64,000 nt of DNA from Abelmoschus esculentus (taxonomy: Eukaryota; Streptophyta; Magnoliopsida; Malvales; Malvaceae), in the NCBI GenBank assembly GCA_035048815.1, contig JAUCBN010000062.1, positions 1,064,001-1,128,000 of the forward strand, read 5' to 3'. Positions 39,355 through 50,211 of this stretch are shown one piece after another. The notes under the pieces were generated by a model. The model worked only from the letters and a program-made list of their open reading frames with translations, searched no databases and was not told where the DNA came from. The number at the start of each line of letters is the position of its first letter. The first letter of the stretch is position 1. The translations under genes were made by a program, and so were the position numbers.

Positions 39355-40774
39355 AGAAAATCCAAGATACACAGCTCAAAAACAAAAACTGGAAGCCAAA
39401 ACAAAACAAATGTCCATATGAATAGATACATCAATTTTCTATGACATCTCAAACTGAAAACTTCATTTATGCATGGAGACAAGTAAACACATCAAACAAA
39501 ATTCAAATTGTGCAGTTCCAATATGATGTTATTTATTAGGTCACTTAAACTTTACTTGCTCAACAGTCAAATAACCTACTTTCTTGAATTGATTACCAAA
39601 TTCACCAAAAACATTCCAAATTTTAACAGAGTGTAGAATATACATTAACGTACAAAAATTAATGAGCTACACGTGGTAAATCAAACAAATACATATAAAT
39701 TGCCACTTTAAAAGGAAAAAAAATCACGACAGCTCCTTTCGTGCAGCACAATTCCCAATTCGATGAATTGAAACCCTAGCCCTCAAATTCTAACAACCTA
39801 AAAGTAAAGTAAGCTAGTTCTCTAACTAACTTATATTTCAATACAAACAAACAAGAAAATAAAAGAAATAGCAAACAAAAAACTCGCATATTTCTATAAT
39901 TAATCAAACAAATTGCATGCTAATATGACAGGAAGAAAAATAAAAGAAAACGTCCAAAAGGTAATAAAAGATTGAAGAGCTTGTCACCATAGGACTGTGA
40001 TTGCTGACCGAGTTGACTCAGCCCCCTCCAAACGGTAAACCGATAGAAAAAGATGCAACGTGGCTGATTTGTAGTGAATCGGAGGCTTTAAAAGTGAGTT
40101 GATACAACGAGTTAACGCACTGAGTGAGAAACTTCGAGAATAAGATAAGGATTTCTTCTCCTTTTGATTTTCCGCGAGCGCTTTGGGCGAGTGAGAGTTT
40201 CCTTTTTGCCACGCTTTTTCAGTACGCTGAGTTTACTGTCATACAGTTCCGGATTTGAAAACTTCTTTATGTGTGATTTTATAAAATGGAGTAGAGTCCG
40301 GGATAGTTTTTCGGGAAGGTCTTTTTTGTCTTTTTGTATACGGTTTACATAATATTTTTGTTAAGACCGGTTTAGTTCGGTTCATCTGGATCTCTTATAT
40401 AAATATTATTTTTAATTTAAATTTTAAGAGATATAAAATATAATATTTTATAATTAAAAATTCATGATAAAAATTATGATATTTTTTAATTAATAAAATT
40501 TAAATTTTAATAAGTAATTGAACCATATATATATATATATCGTAATTTGATGGCTTAAATTTCGTAATTTTACTCAATACACCATCAATTGCAGGTGGCG
40601 TCATTATTAAAATTTTATTAATAAAAATTTAAAAAGATATCACTTATAAGTGTCGTCTTCAAATTATTATATTTTTTATCGTCAATTATAATACAATGTG
40701 TCTTATATTTCTAAAATTTAAACTAAATGACAATATTTACCTAACAATTCTAACACATTTTATTTATTTATTTG

Positions 40775-40940
40775 AATTAACTAATAGCGATTACAGTAGT
40801 ATCTGTTTTAGAATATAATCTTCATCATTTGAAATTAATCGTTCAATCACTCTATTGACATCACCAGTGCTTAAACCCGTGATCTCTAGAAACAATAACC
40901 GTTGCTTTAACCACTTGGACTAGAAGACTTGTTATAAGAC
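40775..40940 (-). mobile_element. SINE-like element, copy 2
   Basis: On the minus strand it reads AGTGGTTAAAGCAACGG (A-box-like), then TCTAGAGATCACGGGTTTAAG (B-box-like), then the same body as 21090-21280, ending GCTATTAGTTAATTC and an A-rich tail of AAATAAATAAATAAA. The body, internal promoter-like motifs and tail all match a tRNA-derived SINE. Confidence 0.65.
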
Positions 40941-41247
40941 ATTTATCTGCGTTTGAGTAACTTATCTATGTAAAACTTAAAATTTTCGGAATTTCGTAGT
41001 ACAACCTTGATTATTCTATTAATATTACAGGGAATTTTGGGATTTACATCGATAAGCTTATCAACCATATTAATGTCTTATATTTAAAAGTTGTGTTCGA
41101 ATCTAATTCTAAAATATAGAAAATTTGTTCAAATTTATCGTGCAAAATCGTTAAATAGGTGAAAAAAACTCAATTTTAAATTTAAAGAGTCTAGGTTTAA
41201 AAAAAAAAACAAATTTTAAAAACATATGGGATATTATGGGATACAAG

Positions 41248-41835
41248 AAGGGGTGTTCAAAAATATTCGATTCGATTATTCATTGATTCGATCCAAAAAT
41301 ACGAATATTCGATCTGATTTTTATTTTTGGATCGGATATCCGATCCGATTTTAAGTTTTCTGGATCGGATATGGATCACAATATTTCAAGTTTCAGATTA
41401 TCCGAAAATCCAAAAGTTCAAATTTTTATTAATCTTAATCTTGTTATATATAACGATTTAGTGCTTGTTATTTTCAAAAATTTTAAAAATTGAAACTTTT
41501 ATAAATGTAATTCTTGTTGTATTTAGTAATTTATTGTTTATTATATTCGAAATTCCAAAATTTTTGAAAATACAACCTTCAAATTGGAAAAATTAGTTTA
41601 ATCAAATTATATTTTTGGATAATTGGATATCCGAATATCTGAGTATCCGATATCCGAATATGCAGATATCCGCTTTTTTCCGGATCGGATACGGATCATT
41701 ATATCATCGATCCGAAAACCCGAATATCCGAAAAAATCGGATCGGATACGGATCACTATATCATCGATCCGAAAACCCAAATATCCGAAAAATTCGAATC
41801 GGATCGGATCCGATATCCGACAATGAACACCCTTA
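41248..41835. mobile_element. hAT-like MITE with perfect 8-bp target duplication
   Basis: Ends AAGGGGTGTTCA and TGAACACCCTTA are inverted repeats. The identical 8-mer GATACAAG flanks both ends (41240-41247 and 41836-41843). Subterminal regions are rich in GGATCGGATAT/ATCCGATCC words in inverted orientation. There is no transposase. The relic near 20560-21050 has similar interior sequence (ATATAACAAG) and an AACACACCTAA end. Confidence 0.8.
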
Positions 41836-43211
41836 GATACAAGGATAAGTGAATGAATATGGGTCTACCTGATGATAGGGGTGAGCAAAACTCGATTCGA
41901 CTCGAAATAATTAAATTTTTCGATTTGAATCGAGACGAAAAAACTTGAATCATTTTAACTCAACTCGAAATTTTATAAACTCGAATTTATTCGAAAAATT
42001 TTCAAATTAAGGTTACGTTTAACATTGCGTTCTAAATCTGCTTTTAGGTCATGGATAGAAAAATACAAGGATTATTCATAAACTACATGAGAGTGCATGT
42101 CCTTCCCTGTATGTAAGTGTCGGACATGGATATGTATCCGACATAGATATGGCCAGATTTTCCTAGATTCTTTAAAGAGGGAACTGCATTTTCTTTTCGG
42201 AAACACAAATCAGAGTAAGAATGGAAGAAGATATTTAGCTCAGGACTTATTCTCTTATGCGAATGTTCATCATCACAGACATGTTTTACATTTGTACGAT
42301 GATAATGGCAAAAATCTATCTATGCATGGGCACTTAGCATATGCTTTACTCTAAATTTTCTGTGCCTTAATGTATAGAGATAAATATCTACCTAAACCCT
42401 GCAACTAGTTCCTTCTATCCTACATTGACTATAGGGCCCCCCATTATGGCAGAGTCAAATGAGTTCTCGCATGAAATGGTCCATTACTTCAGAGTTTTCA
42501 GAAGATTGGTCTGGGTATTCTGTCAGAAAATGTTCATGGCACTGAAAATAGATTCTCTTGAAGATGATTTCCTCTTTCTCTTGATGGTAAACTGGTGGTG
42601 AAATATGCCTGCTCTATGGCATGGGGCTATCCGGCTATGTCTCCGGACTGGATCTACCGAGAGTCCGAGATAAAACAGTCAACTACGCAGCAGGTGCTAG
42701 TCTCTTGCTTCCACACAAGCAAGGTAGTAATGTAATTGTCGATGTTAAGATGTTAAGATTCGAGTTTGAGAAAAGGGTTTTAGTTTGTCGATGTTAATAT
42801 TCGAATCTTATATTCGAATATAAATTTCAGTGCTCGGAATATATGATGACTGATATAATGTCCATAGCATACAATGATGGAATGAAGGATGATATTTCCT
42901 TGATAATAGAAAGCAGAAACCTAGAAGGAAATATCTTTACTTCTTAAGGGCTGTTCCATAGTCAAAGAAGTAAAGTCTTACAGATTCGAAACATGTTTCC
43001 TCCAGGGAAGAAGATAAAAAGTAGGTTATCAGAGTGGGTGACAGCAACAAATAGATAATCTTCCACTGGCCCTACACTGTTTGGTTCACTACTTTATCTC
43101 AACAAAGCAATCCTAACCACAAATTTCAAGAACCAAGGTATTGAAACTGACCCATCATTGATTCCATTATTGAGACCTCAACTATCTGCAGGTGTAAAAA
43201 AAAATCTAGTG

Positions 43212-44330
43212 TTAGGAAATGGACAAGTAAACTTTGTACGAAATGTGAAAAAAAAATGATGGTGGGGATTGAATTTTCTTTTTGCCTGAATGAACCCTGA
43301 AATTGGATGCAAGATCAAGCCAAGATCCATTGTTGTTGTTGTTGCTGTTCCTTGGGGTCCAATCCCCTAAGAATTGGTGCACTGGTTTTTGAGTTTCTTC
43401 ATCTTTTTCTAACTTGATTGGCTTGCATTGCTGGTGCTGCTCTTGTTCATCAAAGCTTTGAACCATTGGCAATGGCTGATATGGATCAGGTACAACTCTT
43501 ACACTCCCTGAACCTTCAGGGAAGAAAGATCTTTCATCATCTCCCCTTGTTCCATTAACATACCTATTAGATAAAGAACACTAAACTTTTACAGGTATTA
43601 TACAATGATAGGAAAGTAAAAGGGTTTATTCAAGGTATTTAAAAGAAACCTGTAATCAATTCCAGCTGCAGGGTCCAGGAAATGGTGAGATGGAACTGAT
43701 AAGTCTAGACCAGGAAGTCTTGTGGAAGTAGAAGAATGAGAATAGAGAAAAGGGTCGAAATGGGTATAGGTTTCAGAAGCCATGGGAGAAAAGGAGAATG
43801 AAGAAGTGGTGTTAGAGCTGGAAATGGAAAGGTTACTATTGATTGATGAAAAAGATGATGATGATGATGACGACGACGAAGCATTAACTTCCACAGGCTT
43901 TCTTGAACGGTTCTTGCCTCTATGCATGTGCCTCTCACAGTACTTAGAATCTGGGTAAGCTTCTTTTGAGCACCTCCATTTCTTTCCATCAGTTCTCCTG
44001 CACCTCCCTGGCTCTGGGTCTGGTTTTCTGCCATATCCCACCTGAAAACAACCCCACCTTGCTGCAAACACACCCAAACCACCATAAGTGCCAAAATCAT
44101 TTCACATGTATATGTATATCTATGTATGTATGTATGTTTTGCAGATACTTACTGTGTTGTTGAGGGAAGAGGTTAGGCTCCAAGGAAGAATCAGAACTGG
44201 TTTTTTCAGAGTAAATGAGTTGAGGTGGGATAGGAACTCCTGAGACCATGTACTTGAAGATGAGAGCTTGATGTTCAAGCTCCTGCCATTGATTTGGAGT
44301 GAAAGGACACTTGTTTCTGCCACTCATCAT
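43212..44330 (-). CDS. GRF: Growth-regulating factor (GRF) transcription factor
   Basis: Three exons: 44330-44153, 44061-43650, 43563-43212 (313 residues). The N-terminus [20 protein letters not shown] continues as the QLQ domain (to about residue 40), which binds GIF co-activators. After the first intron the WRC domain follows ([36 protein letters not shown]), with its CX9CX10CX2H zinc ligands and basic nuclear-localisation stretch. The C-terminus is Ser-rich, then Gln/Asn-rich. The short protein with [15 protein letters not shown] resembles the GRF5/GRF6 branch. GRFs promote cell proliferation in leaves and other organs. A miR396-complementary site overlaps the end of the WRC coding sequence. 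Two consecutive ATGs open the frame; I use the first. Confidence 0.94.
43889..43910 (-). promoter_or_regulatory. miR396-complementary site in the GRF coding sequence
   Basis: The plus strand reads TTCCACAGGCTTTCTTGAAC, that is miR396 with one extra G (the well-known single-base bulge in GRF targets). In the protein it corresponds to the codons for NRSRKPVE just after the WRC domain, exactly where GRF mRNAs are normally targeted. Confidence 0.9.
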
Positions 44331-44482
44331 CTTTAAAGAACCCCAAAACAAACTCAAAAACTATATATAAATATATGTATATATTATAAATACACTTCTG
44401 TGATGGAACTATAAGAAGAACAAAGAACCAATCTAAAGAGCTCTCTGGAAGACAGAAAAGAGGGGTTTGGTGCTTCTACTTG

Positions 44483-44502
44483 TGCTGCTGCTGCTGCTGC
44501 TG
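44483..44502. repeat. CTG/CAG trinucleotide microsatellite
   Basis: About six consecutive GCT units, with further CTGCTG clusters to 44556. It lies 150-230 bp upstream of the GRF start codon, probably in the 5' UTR or core promoter, and reads as CAG repeats in the transcript direction. Confidence 0.8.
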
Positions 44503-45589
44503 TAGCCTGTAGTGCTGTTGCTTACCTCTGCTGCTGCTTTTAATCTGTCTCTGACAGCTTCACAAAGTATCCATAAAAGTTTTTAACTTTAAATTTAATT
44601 CAATTACCAATAGTAGTATGGTTTAGATTTTAAATATTTTGAAGAAGAGATACATTATTAAAATTATATTTTATATATTAGTGGTAAAAATTAAAAAATA
44701 TATATATATAATTTTTTTTAATTTTAGCGTTTAAAGTTATAATTTAGGGTTTAAATGTTGGAATTTTAGTTTTAAGATAATATGGTTCGGATTTAAGTTT
44801 TAACTTATAAGCTTTGAATTTTAATCACTATCCTTAAATTCTAAAACTTTATACATAAAACGTTAAACAAATACATTAAACCTTAAAATTAAGGTGCTTG
44901 AAAATTTTCACATATGATAATAATCTATTAAAGAGATATATTGAACATTTAAATATGTTTAATTTTAAAAATTTTAATTATTATATTAGTGGAGTTAATT
45001 TTTAATAGTCGGCGTAAACAAAATTTATATAATTATATCTATTTTTAAGTTAAAATTTAATTTTTTAACTTTAAACTCCAAAATTTTAATCTTACGTCTT
45101 AAATTCTAAAATTTTAATTTAAAACCTTAACTTCTAAATTATAATAATAATTTTTTAATTATAAACCATAACTTAGATCTTTTACTTTATTATCGTTTAT
45201 GAGCTAATTATTACATATTTAATGTTATATATTAAAATCTTATTTCTTTGTGTTTATTTTTAATAAAATGGTTTCTAACAAAAATAAAGTTTTAATAAAA
45301 TGTTTTGTTTCATATAATATATTTGTGTATACATATGTATGGAAAGGAGGTGACTCCTGACTCCATGCAGGCACATATGGCCTTTTTGCAGTCTCCACCT
45401 CTTTTTCTCCTTAAAATGAGTGCCCATCTCATTTTGAAAAGCTAGGAATATTTATTAATGTTAAGAATTATATTTCTACAAATATTATTTTTTAGAATTT
45501 ATTTAAAAATAATATATTTTCATAATTATTTATAAATATAAAATAATAAGTGAAGAGTGAGTCTATGAGAAAAAAATTATATTACGAAT

Positions 45590-45800
45590 CATTCCCGTCA
45601 TGTTATTTATAAAACCAATTAATAAAAATATCTATTTAATTATTTTTTTAACTTTGTCATTTTTACTAAGTAAATTAAAAATTATTTTTAAATTTAATTT
45701 ACAATAAATATTAATATAGATTGACTTAATAAAAATGATGAGGTGAAAAAATGATTAAATAAATATTTTAATTGATTAATTTTAAGTATATGTCACAAGG
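45590..45800. mobile_element. Possible A/T-rich MITE
   Basis: Inverted-repeat arms: the left has AATAAAAATATCTATTTAATTATTTTTT...TGTCATTTTTACTAAGT, and the right is its approximate reverse complement (ACTTAATAAAAATGATGAGGTG...AAATAAATATTTTAATT). The boundaries and target duplication are not clear. Confidence 0.45.
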
Positions 45801-46268
45801 TCATTACCCTCTTTCTAAAAAACATGTCTGATAGAATATACAACGCTACTGAATATATATCCCAAGACCTTTTTTTCCTTTCCGATGTGGGATTAATGTT
45901 TTTTGTCACTATGCACAACATTCTCCCCCACTTTTATCATTTTTTTAATTTTAAAATATTAACCGATTAATTTGATCGAGTTTTGTTAAGATTTATCGTA
46001 AAATAATATATTTTCAATTCAGTTTTTTTTCATTTACAATTATATAATTTGAACATCCAATTTTACTCAAAAGACCTAAATTTTTATTTCGTTAGATGAA
46101 TCGATTAGCGATAAGATCCAAATTTATCTAAATACTCATTTGTAGGGATCTCAACCAACGGTAACATCCAAGGCAGTAACAATCCATACAGACAAAACTT
46201 TCCAACATAACATGTTCCATTTTCTGTCTGTGTTTGGGATTGGAACTCAGCTCTGAATCTAAGAAATC

Positions 46269-47132
46269 ATGGGACTTGAAGAATCAGTTGAACCGAATCC
46301 GACCCAAGATCATGTCTTGGATTGGCTCGAGGATTCTGCGTCATTCCTCCGGTCTTTCTTGGATGTTCGGTATGGCTCCGGCGACATTGATGGCTATCAA
46401 TGATGGGATCCGAATCAAGAGTACGGTCATGATCTGGTTAACATAGGTGGTACCGGTGCAACTTATATCAATAGTACCACTATTGCTGCTGCTGCTGTGG
46501 ATGCAAGTAATGTGGATATTGGTCACGTACGGTCCGGTTCCACCGGTGTTAATCCTCCTGTGACGTCGAATTTATCGAAAAGAATGAAACCCTCCAATGA
46601 CGATATCGTTCCGAGGAATCGGAACGGTCGGATCGACGAGAATAAAGAAGGTAAAGCAGGAGTTGAGGAGGTTATGGGGAGTAATAAAAGGTCAGCTGGG
46701 AATTACAAGGAAGGGAGATGGGCAGAACAGTTGCTAAACCCCTGTGCCACTGCAATAGTTGCCGGTAACCTCACGCGTGTTCAACATCTTATGTATGTTT
46801 TCAATGTTGGATTACAATTTAATAATAGTGGGCATATATGTATAATGTATATTGTTATTATAAAGTTTAACACGTAATTAAGTGACCAATTATGTTACAC
46901 GTGCTATAGGTATTAAATTGTCATGGAATTAAAAGTGTAGATATCATAAGGTGTATTTATAATTTGATAAAGAGCAGAGTTATAAATATTGAATAGTTGG
47001 TTATTAAATCAACTATATAAATGAGTTATGGTCCTCAAGAGTTAGGTTAACTTGCATCCCCGTCTAATACTCAACGAACTCGCCTCGTCGACCGGAGACA
47101 TCAACCACCGGCTTGCAGATCATGGTTTGCGT
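46269..47132 (+). pseudogene. GRAS-family transcription factor fragment (pseudogene)
   Basis: The frame opens MGLEESVEPNPTQDHVLDWL and stays in phase, but a TGA interrupts it at 46401-46403 (codon 45). It reads on to [18 protein letters not shown] and TRVQHLMYV (46720-46799), the start of the GRAS domain (leucine-heptad I region) in SCL-type proteins. About 265 bp of unrelated DNA intervenes. The same domain then resumes as ELASSTGDINHRLADHGLR (47076-47132), after which all homology is lost. The VHIID, PFYRE and SAW motifs are absent. It has a premature stop, an insertion and loss of most of the domain, so it cannot make a working GRAS protein. Confidence 0.85.
46805..47069. mobile_element. 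Insertion splitting the GRAS pseudogene (LTR-like)
   Basis: DNA unrelated to the gene lies between the two halves of GRAS homology. It begins TGTTGGATTAC, as many Copia-type LTRs do. TCAA occurs at both junctions (46801-46804 and 47071-47074), which could be part of a target duplication. It lacks a clear CA terminus and any open frame, so a solo LTR is possible but unproven. It lacks an AG at the right edge, so a simple intron is less likely. Confidence 0.5.
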
Positions 47133-47756
47133 AAGAATTTTTATATATACTGAATTTCTTAAAAAAATATAAAAACTTTGATATATATAAAAAAATTGAT
47201 ATTGAAATTCTTATAACTTTTATAATAATTTCGGTACAGTATTATTTTAGCCTCTTTTTAATCTGACATATTTTAGAAAAAAACAAAAAAATTATGAGTG
47301 TTTAATGTTATTGTAAAAGATATTTTTAAATAGATAAAATATTTATTTTAGATACATATTTTAAATTTTTTTAAAAAAATTATGATATAAATGTTGATAA
47401 ATAATTTTTCGTAAAAATAATTTAAAAAAATTATAAACTAATAATTTTTATTTCTGAAAAACAATTTAATTTTTATGTGTTATTTTTTTTCTTCTTTTAG
47501 CCTCAAACCGATTTTTAAAGTCAAAAACTGATATAAAACCCGACCCGAAAGAAGTCCTCGCCTCAGCATCTTCAACCCAAGTTGGTTTCGAATCTCTCTC
47601 CCTCTGCAATTACCAAGTCTCGTTTGTTCTCTGAATTTTGAATCTTTTTCTTCTTTGTTTCGTTAATTTTATTTCTTTGTACGCTGAGAAATTAAGGTTC
47701 AGGAATCAAATCATCAATTTGTTGAAATGTTAACTTTTAGGGCAAATCCGAAGGCA

Positions 47757-49144
47757 ATGGCGGAAGGAGAAGAGGATCTGCCGAGGGATGCTAAGATTGT
47801 CAAGTCGCTGCTGAAGTCAATGGGCGTCGAGGAATATGAACCTCGCGTTATCCATCAGTTTCTTGAGCTATGGTATCGTTATGTCGTGGATGTGTTGACA
47901 GATGCACAGGTTTACTCCGAGCATGCCGGGAGGCAAACCATCGATTGCGATGATGTCAAGCTTGCTATTCAATCCAAAGTCAATTTCAGCTTCTCACAGC
48001 CACCACCAAGAGAGGTAGTTTTAATTTAAAAGCATTGTTTTCCCTACTTGATATTTAGCTAAATTGTTGTTATTGTATAGCTTGTTATCAATTTCTGGGT
48101 CATGTTGTGAGAGTGAATTGTCCTATGTGGGATTCGCAGCTCTCTCAAGCAGGGATGGACGGAGGGGGCTGGAGGGCCCTTGAAAATTCGAAATTCCTAT
48201 ATGATTTAGAAATTTTCTATGTAATTTCTATTGATTTGCGAGAATCTTATAGTCCCCTACCATAAAATACTGCTTACATCCTTGCTCTCGAAGTTTTGCT
48301 ACCCAAAGATTCAAACTTGTAGAGGCACACCTTAAAGGTGGTCAAACCTTGAGAGAATACCTGAAGAGGACAATTCAGATTATGCTCTCATGATGTTGTG
48401 TGATCGTTGGACGGAAATCACGACTGGACTTAGCCTGTTGGTTCGTGTCATGAGTGCATAATCTGGAAAACGTCTTCTTTGAGCATCCGTAAGTCCTCAA
48501 GGTTTTACCACCCGAAGTTCGTGTCATGCTTAGCATCATTAACACAAGATATTATTGGTCTCTTGGGACATCCACACTTAAGGCTTTGTCAGCCGGAAGT
48601 GCGCCCCCTTAGGTTCAAACTCAGAGTTGGGGTTATCCTGAATTCGAATTTGAAGAAACAGATAAAATTGATTCATGGTGTCTCCAAAAATGAACAATAT
48701 AATATTGACGTGTACTCGTGATGTTAGTTCTATGCAACCCAGGAATTGTTTTTTGGGTGTTAATAAATCTCGTATTTTTGTTCAACGGCAGTCGGCAGTT
48801 GATATCATGTTCTTGAACGAAGCAGTATGTGAATAACGATTGTGAAAATGGTTTGGCATTTTTGTTATTTTTAGGTGCTTTTGGAATTGGCAAGAAATAG
48901 GAACAAAGTTCCATTGCCAAAGGCAATACCAGGGCCTGGAATTCCTCTTCCACCTGAGCAGGAAACATTGATTAGCACGAACTACCAATTTGCTATCCCT
49001 AAGAAGCAACCGGCTCAGGCAATGGAAGAGACTGAAGATGATGAAGAAAATGTTGAACCTAATTCGTCGCAAGAACAGAAGACCGATGTGCCACACCCGA
49101 CATCTCAGAGAGTATCGTTTCCTCTCACGAAGCGCCCCAAGTGA
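47757..49144 (+). CDS. TAF9: TFIID subunit TAF9
   Basis: Two exons: 47757-48014 and 48875-49144 (175 residues). [20 protein letters not shown] opens the histone-fold domain, which continues through [20 protein letters not shown] and [20 protein letters not shown] (about residues 8-80). The conserved TAF9 segment [20 protein letters not shown] spans the splice junction. The tail is acidic (EETEDDEEN). TAF9 pairs with TAF6 in TFIID and is also shared with SAGA-type complexes. An in-frame upstream ATG at 47727 would add ten residues; I prefer 47757 because it matches the usual family start. The single intron contains repeat-derived sequence. Confidence 0.95.
48130..48720. repeat. Repeat-like sequence inside the TAF9 intron
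   Basis: It contains a GGGATGGACGGAGGGGGCTGG word often seen at transposon ends, followed by three loosely repeated phrases of the type CTC-AAG-TTTT-CCACCCGAAG (about 48290, 48495 and 48575). The family is not identified. Confidence 0.35.
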
Positions 49145-50211
49145 AGACTCGTTTCTGTAAGATGTTTCAAAAATCCATCTATGTAGGATAATATCTGATG
49201 CTTTTCAAGTTTTATCATGCTCATCAAAATGAAGGTTGATGTTTCATCTGATACCACGATGGAATGGAATGGAGCATTGTAATCTGACTAAGTTACTGTT
49301 TCCAATGTAAGTGTTATATGTTTGTTCACTCTCTGGCAATTTCTGCACTTTTTTCCTGTATGTGTTTATAAACCGTGCGGTATTGAGCAATCAGGAGCCA
49401 TGAGGCACAAAATATCCAAGTTTTTACTGTTGTGTCCCTCCGTGAGAATCTAATCTAAACACCCAAAGTAACAGTCATAGACTTTCTGTTGCTTAACATG
49501 TTGGAAACAAAATCTGTTCTGGGACAATGAAAGTACATCATAAGGTTGAATTGATGGAGGAAACTGCTAAGAAGTCGATCATTTAATTTATTTTTGCTGT
49601 GTTTAAAAAGGTGCCAGTGAGGCACGCCTGGGCGGCGAGACGAGGGTGAAACACCTAATTAAGTCTAGGCAAGGCGATTTCAATCAAATGAAGTAAAGCA
49701 TACCTAAGACACTAAGGTGTCGAGGCATCAAAAGGCGTTGCCTTTTTTATTTTTGATCTTTTGTCTTTTTTTTATCATGTTTTACACATCTATTTTAATT
49801 TTATGTATCCTTAGAGACTATTTTACAAAACCAACCTATAATTTTTATATTCTATAGTTTTTATAAGAATTACAAAGTAAGTCTTTATATTTTATTTTCA
49901 TCCAAACTTCTCATATATCTAACCTAAAAACTAATAACAAATTATAAAATTTATACATGTGTAAGTCTTGTAATTTATATATTTTAATTTAGTAAAGGGT
50001 CACCTTGCGCTCGCCTAGCGTCTCGGTTATGAAACTTTTATCGTCTTAGTGCGCTTTACGCCATTTTTAACGCTGCACTTTTGAATCTAGTTGGTCAATG
50101 TTTCCTAGGAATGGAACCCATATAGCTTTGTTCTGTACAAATATTTTTCATTTTTACACAAGGATAAGCTATTGTTTCTTTTTCTCTTCTGCATAAAGAA
50201 AGAATTGAAGG
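49145..50211. other. Convergent 3' flanks of TAF9 and RSH with an inserted repeat
   Basis: The TAF9 3' UTR extends to about 49.4 kb. A non-coding element with GC-rich ends occupies roughly 49,603-50,084 and the RSH 3' UTR follows. No gene is present. Confidence 0.5.
49603..50084. mobile_element. Non-autonomous element with GC-rich inverted ends
   Basis: Left end GTGTTTAAAAAGGTGCC runs into AGGCACGCCTGGGCGGCGAG. The right end, as its reverse complement, reads GTGCAGCGTTAAAAATGGCG and then GACGCTAGGCGAGCGCAAGG. The centre is A/T-rich. The inverted ends are imperfect and I could not settle a target duplication. Confidence 0.5.

Larger units (their letters stand above)
39355..43211. other. TRFL 5' flank, transposon-rich spacer, GRF 3' flank
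   Basis: It holds the TRFL 5' UTR/promoter (to about 40.3 kb), a SINE-like copy (about 40775-40940), a hAT-like element (41248-41835), a second truncated hAT-like end (from about 41877, TAGGGGTGAGCAAAACTCG), and about 1 kb of unassigned sequence before the GRF stop. Short open frames at 41615-41836 are translations of the element's GGATATCCGA-like repeats. Confidence 0.55.
44331..46268. other. GRF 5' region and A/T-rich spacer
   Basis: Upstream of GRF is a leader/promoter with a CTG/CAG repeat (44483-44502). Beyond about 44,590 the sequence is A/T-rich with degenerate TTTAGGG/CCCTAAA-like words (about 44,730-45,180), and an inverted-repeat stretch at about 45,590-45,800. No gene is seen. Confidence 0.5.

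Noticed and set aside
41615..41836. Repetitive open frames (SIRKPEYPK-like)
   Set aside because: They are translations of the hAT-like element's subterminal GGATATCCGA repeats.
47727..47756. Upstream ATG as the TAF9 start
   Set aside because: The family normally begins at the MAEGEED-type start at 47757; the extra ten residues have no support, though they are in frame.
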